Shown here: piece after piece, positions 24,569 through 35,100 of the stretch
Layout: every line of letters begins with the position of its first letter
Position numbering within the stretch: the first letter of the stretch is position 1
Source: Streptomyces sp. RB17
GTDB lineage: Bacteria; Actinomycetota; Actinomycetes; Streptomycetales; Streptomycetaceae
Direction of reading: 5' to 3'
NCBI RefSeq assembly: GCF_009604455.1
Contig: NZ_WEGL01000002.1
Span: 1,240,001-1,304,000, forward strand
Length of the DNA stretch: 64,000 nucleotides
The notes under the pieces: generated by a model
What the model saw: only the letters and a program-made list of their open reading frames with translations
Database searches by the model: none
What the model was told of the DNA's origin: nothing
Position numbers and translations under genes: made by a program

Positions 24569-25501
24569 TCAGCCGCCGGGTGCGTGGATCTGGTCGAGCC
24601 CCGCGCGTAGGTCGTGGGCGAGCGTGGTGGCGTCGCCGGTCTTCCAGAAGTGCAGATAGAACAGGCGTGGCTGCTCGTACAGCAGGTGGTTGTGGACCTC
24701 GATGACGGTCAAGCCGTGCGAGCGCAGGGCGCGGATGACGGGGTTGACCTGGTCGGCCGTCATGGTGAAGTCGCCGTTGACCGCCGCGCGTCCGCCGCCG
24801 AGCGGCTGGAACATCAGTAGCGTTGAGGCTTCCATCAGGTACGGCAGCGTGATGTGGGCGCGGGTGTCGGACACCGATTGCTGGACCGGGATGTGGTACT
24901 GGAGCACGCCGTTTTCGTTGTCGCCCTTCGTGCCGATGATGCGGTCCAACCCTGCGACGCCGAGCGCGATCGGCCTCTCGGCGCCGGGCTTCTGGCTCAG
25001 GGGGATGCCGGTCGCGGCGAGGGCGTTGTGCACGGTGTGCGCGATCTGTGTCGGGTCGCCGAGGGCCCAGTAGTGCAGCCACCACAGGCGCGGGTTCTCG
25101 TCCTGGAGGTGCTTGTGGAGTGCGGTGACCTCCACGCCGCCTTGCTGCAGGCGGTCGGCGACCGTGTTGACCTCGCTGCTCGTGAGGGTGACCTCCCCGA
25201 TCATCAGGGTCCGGCCGTCGCCGGCGGGGTGGAAGGACGCCTCGGCGTTCAATTCCATGCCCGGGTTCTCGGTCACGCCGGCGTTGACCACGTGCAGGTC
25301 GGTGCGCAGCCACTCGGCGGTGTGCACATCCTGGGCCTCGACGGTCAGTGGTTGGCCGATCGCGCGGCCCACGGCATTCCAGTCGATGCCGGAGGACCGA
25401 CCGGAAGCGGTACCCAAGGTGAGGGCGAGGGTGGTGGCAACGGCCGCGGCGCCCGCTGCCGCGGTGCCGGCGGGGTGGCGGAACAGCTTTCGGTGAGCCA
25501 T
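24569..25501 (-). CDS. DUF1259 (LppY/LpqO-like) secreted protein with two repeats
   Basis: This 310-residue protein has an Ala-rich signal peptide (about 1-33, AAAVATTLALTLGTASG) and two copies of the DUF1259 domain. The first is about 38-165 (LHKHLQDENPRLWWLHYWAL) and the second about 175-305 (VHNHLLYEQPRLFYLHFWKT). The duplicated His-x-His and Leu-His-x-Trp motifs are characteristic. LppY and LpqO are mycobacterial lipoproteins of unknown function; this copy has no lipobox cysteine. ATG 25501 has AGGAGG 7 bases upstream. It appears to be a single-gene unit. Confidence 0.91.
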   Translation of the reverse strand: MAHRKLFRHPAGTAAAGAAAVATTLALTLGTASGRSSGIDWNAVGRAIGQPLTVEAQDVHTAEWLRTDLHVVNAGVTENPGMELNAEASFHPAGDGRTLMIGEVTLTSSEVNTVADRLQQGGVEVTALHKHLQDENPRLWWLHYWALGDPTQIAHTVHNALAATGIPLSQKPGAERPIALGVAGLDRIIGTKGDNENGVLQYHIPVQQSVSDTRAHITLPYLMEASTLLMFQPLGGGRAAVNGDFTMTADQVNPVIRALRSHGLTVIEVHNHLLYEQPRLFYLHFWKTGDATTLAHDLRAGLDQIHAPGG

Positions 25502-25599
25502 GCATGCCTCCTGTCCGTCGGCGTGTCACCTGAAGGCCGGGTCGCTCCTTCCCAGGGCATCACGCCCAGGCCCGCGACGCGCGTCGAGACCGGGCCGAC

Positions 25600-26395
25600 A
25601 GCCGCTCCCGCAGGCGGCGGCCCCGAGCGGCCCCGGCCGGTACGCCTGTACGCGCCCGGGCGCCACCACCCAGAATCCGCTGTAGACCGTGCAGGCGCCG
25701 AGGGTCACCAGGGCGATCAGCAGCGGATCGCGGCCCAGGAGGGGAAGACCAGCGAGGCGATTCCGCCGACCAGGACGACGGCGCCCGGTATGAGTCCTCG
25801 GGAGATGCGGTTGCTGACGCCGCGCCTGGTCATGGCCTGGGAGGCGAAGTCGATCAGGACGAGGGCGAGCACGCTGCCGAGGAACGGCAGCGCGACCAGG
25901 ATGCCTGCGGTGGTGGTGTCGTAGCCGTGGCCTCGCTCCAGGTACAGGGGTAGCCGGCTCATCACGGCTGCGATGTATGCGTGGCAGACCAAGAGCAGCA
26001 CCACGGCGCCGATCAGGGTGCCGGTGCGGAACAGACGGTGGTGCGGGATCCGCTCGGGCAGAGCGATCCTCGGCGACTCCTCAGGGGCGGCGGCCTGCGT
26101 GCCCTCGCCTCTCATGAGGAGCCAGAGGGCGGCGATGACGACGCCGAAGACGGTCAGCCAGAAAGGCCGTGTGCCAGAAGTGGTTTCTTGATCAGCCAGG
26201 TCAGGGCGGGGGCGGCGAGCACCGGGCCGAGCCCCGCTCCGAGCACCAACATGGTGGTGGGGACTGCGCGCCGCTCGGCCGGGAACCAGGTGTGCGCGGT
26301 CTTGAGTGCGATCGCGGCGGCCGGTCCTCCCTCGGCCAGGCCGAGGAACGTACGGCGGACCACGACACCGGTGAAGCCGACTCGGACGCTTCCTG
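25600..26395 (-). pseudogene. MFS transporter, frameshifted and truncated (ACS/sugar-acid type)
   Basis: Separate minus-strand frames encode consecutive parts of an MFS carrier. They are RRTFLGLAEGGPAAAIALKT and TWFPAERRAVPTTMLVLGAG (helices 4-5), then LFRTGTLIGAVVLLLVCHAY and TAGILVALPFLGSVLALVLI (helices 7-8), and VTLGACTVYSGFWVVAPG. Two or more frame changes join them. The first three helices are missing because the region beyond 26395 is unrelated. TWFP followed by ER is typical of anion:cation symporters. Confidence 0.7.
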
Positions 26396-26398
26396 CGC

Positions 26399-26600
26399 TA
26401 GTACACCGACGCCTGGCAACAGGTCCTCGACCGGGCCTGCCCCGGGCGTCGGCCGGCCGAGGCCCGGGTCGTCGTCCAGGCGGTGCACAGCCTGGTCTAC
26501 CTGGTGGTGCGGACCCATCCGTCGCACCCGCGCCCGGACCTGGCCGACCGGCTGGTCGACCTGGGCATGGCTCTGCTCCTCGGACCTGAGCCTCCATGGT
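26399..26600 (+). pseudogene. TetR-family C-terminal fragment
   Basis: The plus strand reads YTDAWQQVLDRACPGRRPAE, then ARVVVQAVHSLVYLVVRTHP and LADRLVDLGMALLLG. This resembles the last helices of a TetR ligand-binding domain. The HTH half is missing; the fragment abuts the broken end of the MFS remnant. It probably marks an illegitimate junction between two former genes. Confidence 0.42.
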
Positions 26601-26615
26601 GGACACATCGCGCGG

Positions 26616-26990
26616 TCAGGCCCCGGGCGCGGGGGTGCGGGCGTAGCGGAGGAGTTCACGTACCAGCGGGCTGGGGTCTCCGGCGCGGGCGGCGAAGGCG
26701 AGGGTCATCTCGGTCCGGTGACCGGCAGATGCTCGGTCGAAGTCCGCGAAGCCGAAGCCGAAGTCGGCGAGTGCATGGAACTCGCGGACGGGTGTGCTCA
26801 TCACCCCGAGGCCGCGGCCCGCGGCGACAACGGCGACCCACGCCAGCGGGGTCTGCGCCCGCACCGCCGAATCGCCGACGTTCCACCGGGCGTATCACGG
26901 GTCCGGCGGCACGTCGTACCAGAGGGTCGGGAAGCCCCGCAGGTCCTCGGCGGTCAGCGAGGTCGCGGACGTGGCCCGCGCGGTGACGGC
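26616..26990 (-). pseudogene. LysR-family C-terminal remnant with internal stop
   Basis: One minus frame reads SLTAEDLRGFPTLWYDVPPD, then stop, then RAQTPLAWVAVVAAGRGLGV and ends DPSPLVRELLRYARTPAPGA. This is the second half of a LysR-type substrate-binding domain, with the usual late (R/D)xxxSPLVRxLL ending. An in-frame TGA near 26902 interrupts it and the DNA-binding half is absent. The regulator is dead. Confidence 0.66.
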
Positions 26991-27111
26991 TGGTCGCCGC
27001 CCACCTGACCGCCGGAATCCGCTGCAGAGCCGTGCCGTTGACAGCCGTGCCGTTCCACCCCGCACGCCGGCCGGGTCGGAACGGCACGGCCTTTGGTGCC
27101 GCCCGCCCGGA

Positions 27112-27426
27112 TCAGCCGCGGCGACGCAGCCGCGGGCGCCGGTCGACGACCTCCGCGAGGCGCAGCAGTCGGGCGACGAGCCGCCCCCGGTCTGCCGAGT
27201 ACGGGTACCACAGCAGTTCCGCCTCGGGCGCGAGCCGGGTCTCGGTGATGGCTTGGGAGCGGCAGTACTTCAGCATGCAGTACGCCCCGCTGTGGTCCGA
27301 GCATCGGCGCCCCGAACCTGCCGCCCTGACAGTTCCCGCCCGCTCGACGTGGGCGGCGCTGCGGTGTGCCCGGGCCGTGCCCGCCGGCGCCTTGGAGGCG
27401 CCGAACAGGAGTCGTGCCGCACTCAA
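27112..27426 (-). CDS. Doubtful hypothetical protein
   Basis: This is a 104-residue frame whose second half (YCRSQAITETRLAPEAELLW, YPYSADRGRLVARLLRLAEV) looks protein-like. The first half is low-complexity Arg/Ala. There is no clear ribosome site and no family match that I recognise. It may be the 3' part of a decayed gene. Confidence 0.25.
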   Translation of the reverse strand: MSAARLLFGASKAPAGTARAHRSAAHVERAGTVRAAGSGRRCSDHSGAYCMLKYCRSQAITETRLAPEAELLWYPYSADRGRLVARLLRLAEVVDRRPRLRRRG

Positions 27427-27514
27427 AGCCGGTACGGCTGCGGTGCGGCGGCGATTGGGTCACGTGTCGGATGCGGGGGGCAGGTGGGTGGCGTCCGGGC
27501 AGCAGGCTGGCCGT

Positions 27515-28279
27515 ATGGGGAGAGACGGGGAGTGGCGTGCGGCCGGCCTGGAGCCTGTGCCGATGGGGAGCCCGCTCGGACGGGGCGGCGTCGCAGGGTG
27601 CCTGTGGAACGGCTGCCTTGCCGTACTGGTACTTGCCCTGCTGGTAGTGAGCGGGGTCTGGCTGTGGCTGTGGCTGGCTCCGCGCCACTGGGAACACGAG
27701 GCCCGCGACCAGATGGAAAAGCAAGCGGCGGAGACCAGGGCCCGGCTCGCGGACTCGGCGGCTGACGGAGTTCTGCTCGGTACGGAGATCGACCGGGACG
27801 TGCACCCAGGACCCATGGCGGCCCGGGCTCAGGTGCGGCGGCACGGCGGCACAGTGACGGTAACAGCGCTGCTCGCGGGCCTCGGACCGGGTTTCATGGG
27901 CCCGACGCAGACGACGGGCTGCTACCGGTTCCGCGTCGTCGCGCACCGGGTCACGACGGCACACGTTCCCGACGAGGCGTGCGGCGGCCGTACGCCCACC
28001 GCCTACCGGCCTCCTGCCGAGGTCGCGGACGACGTGATCACGGAGGCACGTGCGGCCCTCGACGAGGGCGGGCTCGACGCCGTGAGAGTGGCAGCGGTAT
28101 GGCGGACACCCGGGATCGACGTGGTGCGCATGGAGTTCCCCACGGGCCAATTGATCGTCACCGCCCGACTGCGCCATGACGTCGGAGTGTCCCTCGCGAC
28201 GTACTGCTACTCCTTTCGCGTCCGGCAGCATCCGCCCTCGGTCGCGGCGCGGAACCTGGCGCCGAGCCGCTGCGGCTGA
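27515..28279 (+). CDS. Single-pass membrane protein, unknown function
   Basis: This 254-residue protein has a short cytosolic tail and one transmembrane helix at about 34-54 (CLAVLVLALLVVSGVWLWLW). An extracytoplasmic domain with several Cys follows (GCYRFRV, ACGG, TYCYSFRV, SRCG), consistent with disulfides. The segment RHWEHEARDQMEKQAAETRA just after the helix may be a short coiled coil. Third codon positions are strongly G/C. ATG 27515 is the best start before the helix, but no strong ribosome site confirms it. Neighbours are remnants, so context gives no role. Confidence 0.76.
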   Translation: MGRDGEWRAAGLEPVPMGSPLGRGGVAGCLWNGCLAVLVLALLVVSGVWLWLWLAPRHWEHEARDQMEKQAAETRARLADSAADGVLLGTEIDRDVHPGPMAARAQVRRHGGTVTVTALLAGLGPGFMGPTQTTGCYRFRVVAHRVTTAHVPDEACGGRTPTAYRPPAEVADDVITEARAALDEGGLDAVRVAAVWRTPGIDVVRMEFPTGQLIVTARLRHDVGVSLATYCYSFRVRQHPPSVAARNLAPSRCG

Positions 28280-29402
28280 GGCACATCGCCCCGCGGGACA
28301 CACAGAGACACGCGGGACAGCGAGAGGCCGTGCGACCGCGACCGGCTGCGCCCAGTGTGAGTGGGGCTGTCGGGGTTGTGCGTCGCGCCGGCCCATTGTG
28401 CGGTGTTCGAGCCGGACTCGTAGGCACAGCGGGTACGCCACATCTCACGTAGAGCGAGCAAACGGTCGTGGATCGCTGAGTATTGCTTCGCAGGTTTCAC
28501 GGCCGACGGCCACGACCGCTGTGCGAGCGTGCAGGAAGCCGTCGCTCGACAGGCGGTCTCCCTACAGCGGGGCCGTGCCGCCGAGTTTGGCTGACGTTGT
28601 GTCAGTACCGCCGTCAGGATCACCGGTGACGGCGTTGATCATGTGCCCGATGTCCGTGTGGCAACGCACCCTGAGCGAGCCGCCGTTGGGGTCGAGCCCG
28701 TCATGGTCCTGTTGCGGGTGCTCCGGCACTTCCGTGACCGGCCGAGCTGTTCACGCCGGACGTTCATCGAGCAGATCGTTGGCCCGACCGAGCGGTTTCG
28801 CTGCTTCAGCGCCGGGCTGACGAGCCGGGCGGTGCGGTCGGTCGCCGGGGGAAGGCTTGTCCGCGGTGGTGGCGATGACCTGTTTGCGCGCACTACGGCT
28901 GCCTGCGCAAACGCGCCGAGGAAGAGACGGCGGCCGGGGTGCCGAAGGCCTACTGAGGCACTTCGGCGTGAGCGTCGGCACCGGCTTCGTGGAGTTCGGC
29001 CACCCTCAGCTCCAGCTACACCTACGACGGCGTACTCGATACCCGAACCCTGTCCGCCCTGTTCCACGCCTACGTCGGCGACGTCACAAGGCAACGCGGC
29101 TGTACCCACGTGACGTACCCCGACGCCAGAGACCTCCGCGCCTCCTGAACAGTCAGCGCCGGAGTACGTCGGGTTCGGGCGGTCGTACGCCCTGGGGCAC
29201 GGCAGGGCAGCGGGGTATGAAGGCCTGGCGAGGCATCGCCACTTGCTGGACAGGGGGCCGGAGTTCCGTTGCTGTGAGTCTCTTGTGCGCGGCGCTCTTC
29301 GGCGGCATTCTCACTGATCGGTGCATGTCAGGAACAGGCCATTCTGGTTCGTCTCACGGGCCCCCACCCCGTAGGGCCTTCCGCTTCCCAAGAGGAGGAT
29401 CA
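28280..29402. other. Decayed intergenic region (about 1.1 kb)
   Basis: No intact gene is visible. Scattered protein-like pieces end in stops: [20 protein letters not shown] on the plus strand near 28885-28945, and [20 protein letters not shown] with [15 protein letters not shown] near 29015-29130. They are probably remnants of one or two unidentified genes. The last 60 bases contain the ribosome site AGGAGG of the protease gene. Confidence 0.45.
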
Positions 29403-30254
29403 GTGAGAACCAAGCGCACCCGACTGCTCGCCGTCGCCGCAGGTCTCGTCGCCGCCACCCTGGGGGGAGCTCCCGCCGCCGGTGCCGCCGGCACCTCGTC
29501 TCGTGGCGTGGCGCAGCTCGCCCGCGTTTCGGACAACGTCGCCCGGGCCGGTGTCGACGGCACCGCCTGGTACGTGGACCAGGCGTCCGGACGCGTCGTC
29601 GTCACCGCCGACAGCACGGTCACCAAGGCCGGGATCGCCCGTATCGAGAAGGCGGCGGGCGGTGACGCGGGCGCCGTGCAGGTCCGGCACGCCGACGGCG
29701 TCTTCCGGCCGCTGTTGGGCGCCGGGGACGCCATCTACGGTGGCCAGTACCGCTGTTCGCTCGGTTTCAACGTGGTCAGCGGCAGTACGTACTACTTCCT
29801 CACCGCCGGTCACTGCGGCAAGGTCGCCAAGACCTGGTACACCAACCAGGCCCACACCACCCTCATCGGCCCGACCATCGGCTACGACTTCCCCGGAAAC
29901 GACTACGCCCTGGTCCGCTACGACAACACCGCCCTCAGCCACCCCGGCGGCTACACCGCGGCGAACGCCTACGTCGGTGAGAACGTCAAGCGCACCGGTT
30001 CCACCTCCGGCACCCACAGCGGCTCGGTGACCGCGCTCAACGTCAGCGTCCGCTACCAGGGCGGCGGCACGGTCAGTGGCATGATCCAGACCACCGTCTG
30101 CGCAGAGCCGGGCGACTCCGGCGGCCCCCTGTACGACGGGACGAAGGCACTCGGCATCACCTCCGGCGGCAGCGGCGACTGCACCACCGGCGGTACGACG
30201 TTCTACCAGCCGGTGCCCGAGGCCCTCAGCGCCTACGGTGTCAGCATCTACTAG
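29403..30254 (+). CDS. Streptogrisin-like secreted serine protease (family S1, alpha-lytic type)
   Basis: This 283-residue pre-pro-protease is an extracellular, chymotrypsin-fold peptidase. It has a signal peptide (about 1-29, [20 protein letters not shown]) and a short pro-region with [17 protein letters not shown], as in streptogrisins. The mature enzyme starts near [13 protein letters not shown], with catalytic H137 (TAGHC), D167 ([10 protein letters not shown]) and S239 (PGDSGGP). Paired cysteines flank the His and Ser regions. GTG 29403 has AGGAGG upstream. Streptogrisins are exported by Sec or Tat and mature by cutting off their pro-region. The gene is monocistronic in decayed surroundings. 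Confidence 0.95.
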   Translation: MRTKRTRLLAVAAGLVAATLGGAPAAGAAGTSSRGVAQLARVSDNVARAGVDGTAWYVDQASGRVVVTADSTVTKAGIARIEKAAGGDAGAVQVRHADGVFRPLLGAGDAIYGGQYRCSLGFNVVSGSTYYFLTAGHCGKVAKTWYTNQAHTTLIGPTIGYDFPGNDYALVRYDNTALSHPGGYTAANAYVGENVKRTGSTSGTHSGSVTALNVSVRYQGGGTVSGMIQTTVCAEPGDSGGPLYDGTKALGITSGGSGDCTTGGTTFYQPVPEALSAYGVSIY

Positions 30255-30581
30255 ACACCCACGCCGCGTCGGCATCCGCCGAGCACCGCCGGCAATCGAG
30301 GAACACCGCGGACATGATCGTCGAGCCGTCCGTCGTGAAAACTGAACGCGTGCGGGCGGCTTGACGGTTGACGGCTGCACGGCCGAGGCGCCCTTCGTGC
30401 CGACGGCCCCTCCGGCCGAATGAGCACCCAGCGCAGGGAGGCCGTGCCCCGCCAGGCGTCGTGGCCCTCGGAACCAGCGGCGTTCCGCGCCGGGGAGGTG
30501 CCGGACGGGGTCGAGCGGCCAACTCCGGCCCCAGTCCGAACGGACCGTGTCCGCAGTGGTGCAGAACAGGCCGTCGCGGTA
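30255..30581. other. Intergenic region between convergent genes
   Basis: These 327 bases separate the convergent protease gene and the secreted-protein gene. I find neither a convincing hairpin nor a frame with family resemblance. Confidence 0.45.
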
Positions 30582-31007
30582 TCAGTGCTTGAGCAGCGTG
30601 AGCTGGTCCAGATACCAGCGGTCGGCACTGACGTCGCGCCACGACGTCACCTCGATCCACCGGTTCCCGTTCCAGGCGTACAGGTGGTGACCAAGCCGAC
30701 GCTCTTCGCCCTTGGTCTGGTGGGGGTGCCGGCCATGGTAGTGGTCTCGGCGGTCGTCGTCCCTGTACGAGCCACGGCTCCCGTCCCAGCGGTCGCCCCG
30801 TTCCTCCTGGCGACCGAGGCCGAATCCGTCGTCGCGGTTGCCGTCACGTTCGCTGCCGGTCCCGAAGGCGGCGATCGAGGACATGGTGTGCTGCACGGGC
30901 TGCGAGGCCGTCGTCGCCGACGCCGAGCCGCCGGCTCCGAGCAGGGCTCCGCCCGCCAGCGCCGTAGTGGCTACAGCGATCGAAATGCGCCTGATCAACC
31001 TGCTCAT
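30582..31007 (-). CDS. Small secreted protein, His/Asp/Arg-rich middle
   Basis: This 141-residue protein has a clear signal peptide (SIAVATTALAGGALLGAGGS, cleavage near ASA). A very polar middle of Asp, Arg, His and Gly (GDRWDGSRGSYRDDDRRDHY) is followed by a compact C-terminus GHHLYAWNGNRWIEVTSWRD. ATG 31007 is chosen because AAGGAG lies 6 bases upstream; the ATG two codons earlier sits directly against that site. It is divergent from the TetR gene and shares with it a region holding three copies of one operator-like sequence. No family is recognised. Confidence 0.8.
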   Translation of the reverse strand: MSRLIRRISIAVATTALAGGALLGAGGSASATTASQPVQHTMSSIAAFGTGSERDGNRDDGFGLGRQEERGDRWDGSRGSYRDDDRRDHYHGRHPHQTKGEERRLGHHLYAWNGNRWIEVTSWRDVSADRWYLDQLTLLKH

Positions 31008-31077
31008 AGTCATCTCCTTGTGGTGGCCGCGATTCGACATTCCCTGTCGACCCGGGTGCCGCCCACGGGCGCCATTC

Positions 31078-31205
31078 GGAGGGGGTCCTCATGTTCGGCT
31101 CTGTCACTGTAGTCGAGGGGTCCCTCATGTTAACGGTGAGGCTCATCACAGCACGTCGGAAGGGTGGGATGTCCCGGGCCCGAATTCGAGGGGGTCCTCA
31201 TGTTA
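31078..31205. promoter_or_regulatory. Three operator-like repeats between divergent genes
   Basis: A 17-18 base element with core GAGGGGGTCCTCATGTT occurs at 31078-31095, 31114-31133 (GAGGGGTCCCTCATGTT) and 31188-31205, always in the same orientation. The GAGG...CCTC halves are inverted, so each copy is near-palindromic. The third copy overlaps a -10-like TACGCT at 31204-31209, seven bases before the TetR ATG, which would give a leaderless transcript. The natural binder is the TetR protein encoded next to it. Copy 1 lies 71 bases before the secreted-protein start. Confidence 0.65.
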
Positions 31206-31215
31206 CGCTGGGTGC

Positions 31216-31935
31216 ATGAGTCACCGACACGTTCTGTCCGCGCCCCAGGCGCCGGCCAAGCCGCTGCGTCGCGACGCGCAGCGCAACCGGGACGCGATCG
31301 TGACCGCCGCTCGCATGGCTTTCGCCGAGCAAGGTCTCGGCGCTTCCCTTGAGGGAGTCGCTCGCGAGGCGGGCGTGGCGATCGGAACTCTCTACCGGCA
31401 CTTCCCCAGCCGGCTGGACCTGGTCGAAGAGCTCTTCACCGCGAAGTACAGGGATCTGCTCGCCGCCGCCGAAGAGGCCGCAGCGATGGAAGACGCCTGG
31501 GAAGGCTTCTGCCACTACCTGGAAAAGCTCTGTGAGCTGCAGGCCTGTGACCGAGCCTTCAACGACCTGGTCTCGGCCCGGATGCCCCTTCACGCGGTCA
31601 GCAGGGACATACAGGAGCGCGCGATGGAAAGGAGCGCTGAGATCTTCCGCAGCGCCCAGGAGCAGGGTGTCCTCCGCGACGACGTCACCCGGGAAGACAT
31701 CGCCTTCGTGATCTGGTCCCAGGCCGGGATCATCCAGGCCACACGTACCGTCGCCCCCACCGCCTGGCGCCGCCACCTTCACCTGATGCTCGATGCCTTC
31801 CGCGCCGAGTGCGCCCACGAGCTGCGCGAGCCTCCGCTGACCCCCGAGCAGGTCGAGCGGACCCTCACCACTCTTGAGTGCCCCGAAGAGGAGTGCGCCG
31901 AGTGCCACGAGGAGGCGTCGCCGCGCAGCGGGTGA
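31216..31935 (+). CDS. TetR-family transcriptional regulator
   Basis: This is a 239-residue repressor. The N-terminal HTH reads NRDAIVTAARMAFAEQGLGA, then EGVAREAGVAIGTLYRHFPS, the standard TetR signature. The ligand domain is all-helical. An unusual acidic tail contains ECPEEECAECHEE, three cysteines and a histidine in 11 residues, which could bind metal or sense redox state. The ATG may be the first transcribed base, since a -10-like TACGCT ends six bases before it. Three repeats upstream suggest autoregulation and control of the divergent secreted protein. The convergent gene downstream is the oxoprolinase. Confidence 0.92.
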   Translation: MSHRHVLSAPQAPAKPLRRDAQRNRDAIVTAARMAFAEQGLGASLEGVAREAGVAIGTLYRHFPSRLDLVEELFTAKYRDLLAAAEEAAAMEDAWEGFCHYLEKLCELQACDRAFNDLVSARMPLHAVSRDIQERAMERSAEIFRSAQEQGVLRDDVTREDIAFVIWSQAGIIQATRTVAPTAWRRHLHLMLDAFRAECAHELREPPLTPEQVERTLTTLECPEEECAECHEEASPRSG

Positions 31936-32119
31936 GGTTGCCGGGCAGCGGAACTGCAGACAGCCGACCGGTGCCGCAGTCGGCAACTCGGCGCACCGCC
32001 GCCGACGGTAAGAGCAAAGACACACCTCCTCGGTCTGGTTTCGGCCGTACTCGGTCTGGTCTCGGTCGTCGCGTCACGTGACCCGGGCTTCGAGCCGCGG
32101 GCCGACATCACGGGCCCGG

Positions 32120-35100
32120 TCAGCGGGCGGGGTGGGTGCCGTCGGCGGGTCCGTACCCGCCTCCGCCGGGTGTGCGGATCACCAGGACGTCGCCCTCGGT
32201 GACGTCCGCTGTGTCGCAGCCGCGCAGCCGCCGCGTGCGGCCGTCGGCGTGTTCGATCAGGTTCTCGCCGAGAGCCCCGGGTTCGCCGCCGGCCATGCCG
32301 TAGGGCGGGACGCGGCGGTGACCGGACACGACCGCGACCGTCATCGCTTCGGCGAATCGGATCCGGCGTTCCACTCCGCACCCGCCGTGCCAGCGGCCCG
32401 CTCCGCCACTGCCCGCACGGATGCGGAACCCCTGCACACGCACCGGGTAGCGCCACTCCAGGACCTCGGGATCGGTCAGACGGGAGTTCGTCATGTGCGT
32501 CTGCACCGCATCCGCCCCGTCGAAGCCCTCGCCCGCTCCCGAACCGGAGGCGACGGTCTCGTAGTACTGGTGGCGGTCGTTGCCGAAGGAGACGTTGTTC
32601 ATCGTGCCGGAGCCTTCGGCCTGGGCGTGCAGAACGGCGTACAGCGCGCCGGTGACGGCCTGGGAGGTCTCGACGTTGCCGGCGACTGTGGCGGCCGGGT
32701 GGGCGGGGGAGAGCATGGAGCCGTCGGGGATGCGCACGTCGAGCGGTTTCAGGCAGCCGCTGTTGAGCGGGATGTCATCGGCGACCAGAGTGCGGAAGAC
32801 GTACAGCACCGCCGCGAGCACGACGGAGGTCGGTGCGTTCAGGTTGCCCGTCTGCTGCGGTGAGGTGCCCGTGAAGTCCAGGACGGCGCTGCGGTTGTCA
32901 CGGTCGACATGGAGGGCGACCCGGATGACGGCGCCGTTGTCGGTCTCGTAGCGGTGTTCGCCGTCCTCGAGGGTGGCGATGATGCGGCGTACGCATTCCT
33001 CGGCGTTGTCCTGGACGTGCCCCATGTAGGCGTGGACGACGTCGAGGCCGAACTGGTCGATGATGCGGCGCAGTTCGTGGATGCCCTTCTCATTGGCGGC
33101 GATCTGTGCGCGCAGGTCGGCGAGATTGGTGTCCGGCGCGCGGGAGGGATAGCGGGCCGTGGTCAACAGCTCCCGGGTCTCCTCCTCGCGGAATCGGCCG
33201 TCACGCACCAGCAGCCAGTTGTCGAAGAGCACGCCCTCCTCGTCGATGGTGCTGCTGAAGGCGGGCATGGATCCGGGGCTGATGCCGCCGATCTCGGCGT
33301 GGTGGCCGCGCGAGGCGACCAGGAAGAGCAGCCGCTCGCCCGCCTCGTCGAACACCGGGGTGACGACGGTGATGTCGGGCAGGTGGGTGCCGCCGTGGTA
33401 AGGGTCGTTGATCGCGTAGACGTCGCCGGGTCGGATCGAGCCCTCGTTGCGGCGCAGGACCTCCTTGATGGACTCGCCCATCGAGCCCAGATGTACGGGG
33501 ATGTGGGGCGCATTGGCGATGAGATTGCCGTCCGGGGCGAAGAGGGCGCACGAGAAGTCGAGGCGCTCCTTGATGTTGACCGAGTGGGCGGTGCTCTCCA
33601 GCCGTACACCCATCTGCTCGGCGACGGACATGAACAGGTTGTTGAAGACCTCCAGCATCACGGGGTCGACGGTGGTGCCGACCGCCGTACGCGACGGGCG
33701 GGGCCGGGAGCGAGTGAGGACGAGGTCGCCGTGCTCGTCGGCCGCGGCGCGCCAGCCGGGGTCGACGACCGTGGTCCCGTCCGCCTCGGCGATGATCGCC
33801 GGGCCCTCGACCGCGTCCCCGGAGCGGATGTCCTCGCGCCGGTACAGCCGGGTGGGCTGCCAGCGGCCCTCGGTGAACATCCGTACGGTGGCGGCTGCTT
33901 CCAGCGTGCCCGTGCGCGGCGGCAGCGCGACCGTCGTAGCCGTGGCCGGGCCGGAGGAACCGGTGGCCTCCACCGCGATGGCCTCCACGACCAGCGGCTT
34001 GTCCATGGTGAAGCCGTAGCGGTCGCGGTGGTCGTGCGCGAAGTCGGTCCGCATGTCCTCGGCCGGGCCCAGCGGTACGGGCAGCGAGAAGTCGGTGCCC
34101 TCGTAGCGCAGCAGGGCGCGGGCCGTCGTACGGACGGTGGTCTTCGGGATGCCGTCCTCGCGCAGCTGAGTGTGCGCGTGGTCCTCCAGCTCCGCGCGGA
34201 CGGACTCGACGCGGGCCGCCGTCTCGGGCTCGTCGAGGGCCGCCTCGACGGAGCGTTCGCGCAGCGCGACCGCGTCCGCCATCCCGATGCCGTACGCGGA
34301 CAGCACCCCGGCGAGCGGCGGGACCAGGACGGTGTCGATGCCCAGGCGGTCGGCGACCGCGCAGGCGTGCTGGCCGCCGGCGCCACCGAAGGCGACCAGC
34401 GCGTAGCGGGTGATGTCCCGGCCGCGCTGAACGGAGATCTTCTTCACCGCGTTCGCGATGTTGAGCACGGCGATGTCGAGGAAACCCGCCGCGACCTCCT
34501 CCGGACTACGGCGCTGCCCCGTCGCGTCGGCCGTCTGCTCGGCGAGTCCGGTGAAGCGGGTGCGGACCGTGGCGTCGTCCAACGGCTGGTCGCCGTTCTT
34601 GCCGAACACCCGGGGAAAGAAGGCGGGTTGGATGCGGCCGAGCATGACATTGGCGTCGGTGACGGTGAGCGGCCCACCGCGCCGGTAGCAGACCGGGCCG
34701 GGGTCGGCACCCGCCGAGTCCGGCCCGACGCGGTAGCGCATCCCGTCGAAGTGCAGGACCGAACCGCCGCCCGCGGCGACGGTGTGGATGTCGGTCATCG
34801 GCGCCCGCATCCGCACCCCGGCCACCTGGGTGCCCAGGACCCGTTCGATCTCGCCCGCGTAGTGGGACACGTCGGTCGAGGTACCGCCCATGTCGAAGCC
34901 GATCGCCCTGGTGTGCCCCGCGCGCCTCGCGGCCCGGGCCATGCCGACGACGCCGCCCGCCGGGCCGGACAGTACGGCGTCCTTGCCTCTGAAGCTGCCC
35001 GCCTCGCGCAGGCCGCCCCCGGACTGCATGAACATCAGCCGTACTCCGCCCAGTTCGCCTGCCACCTGGTCGACATAGCGGCGCAGGATGGGCGAGAGGT

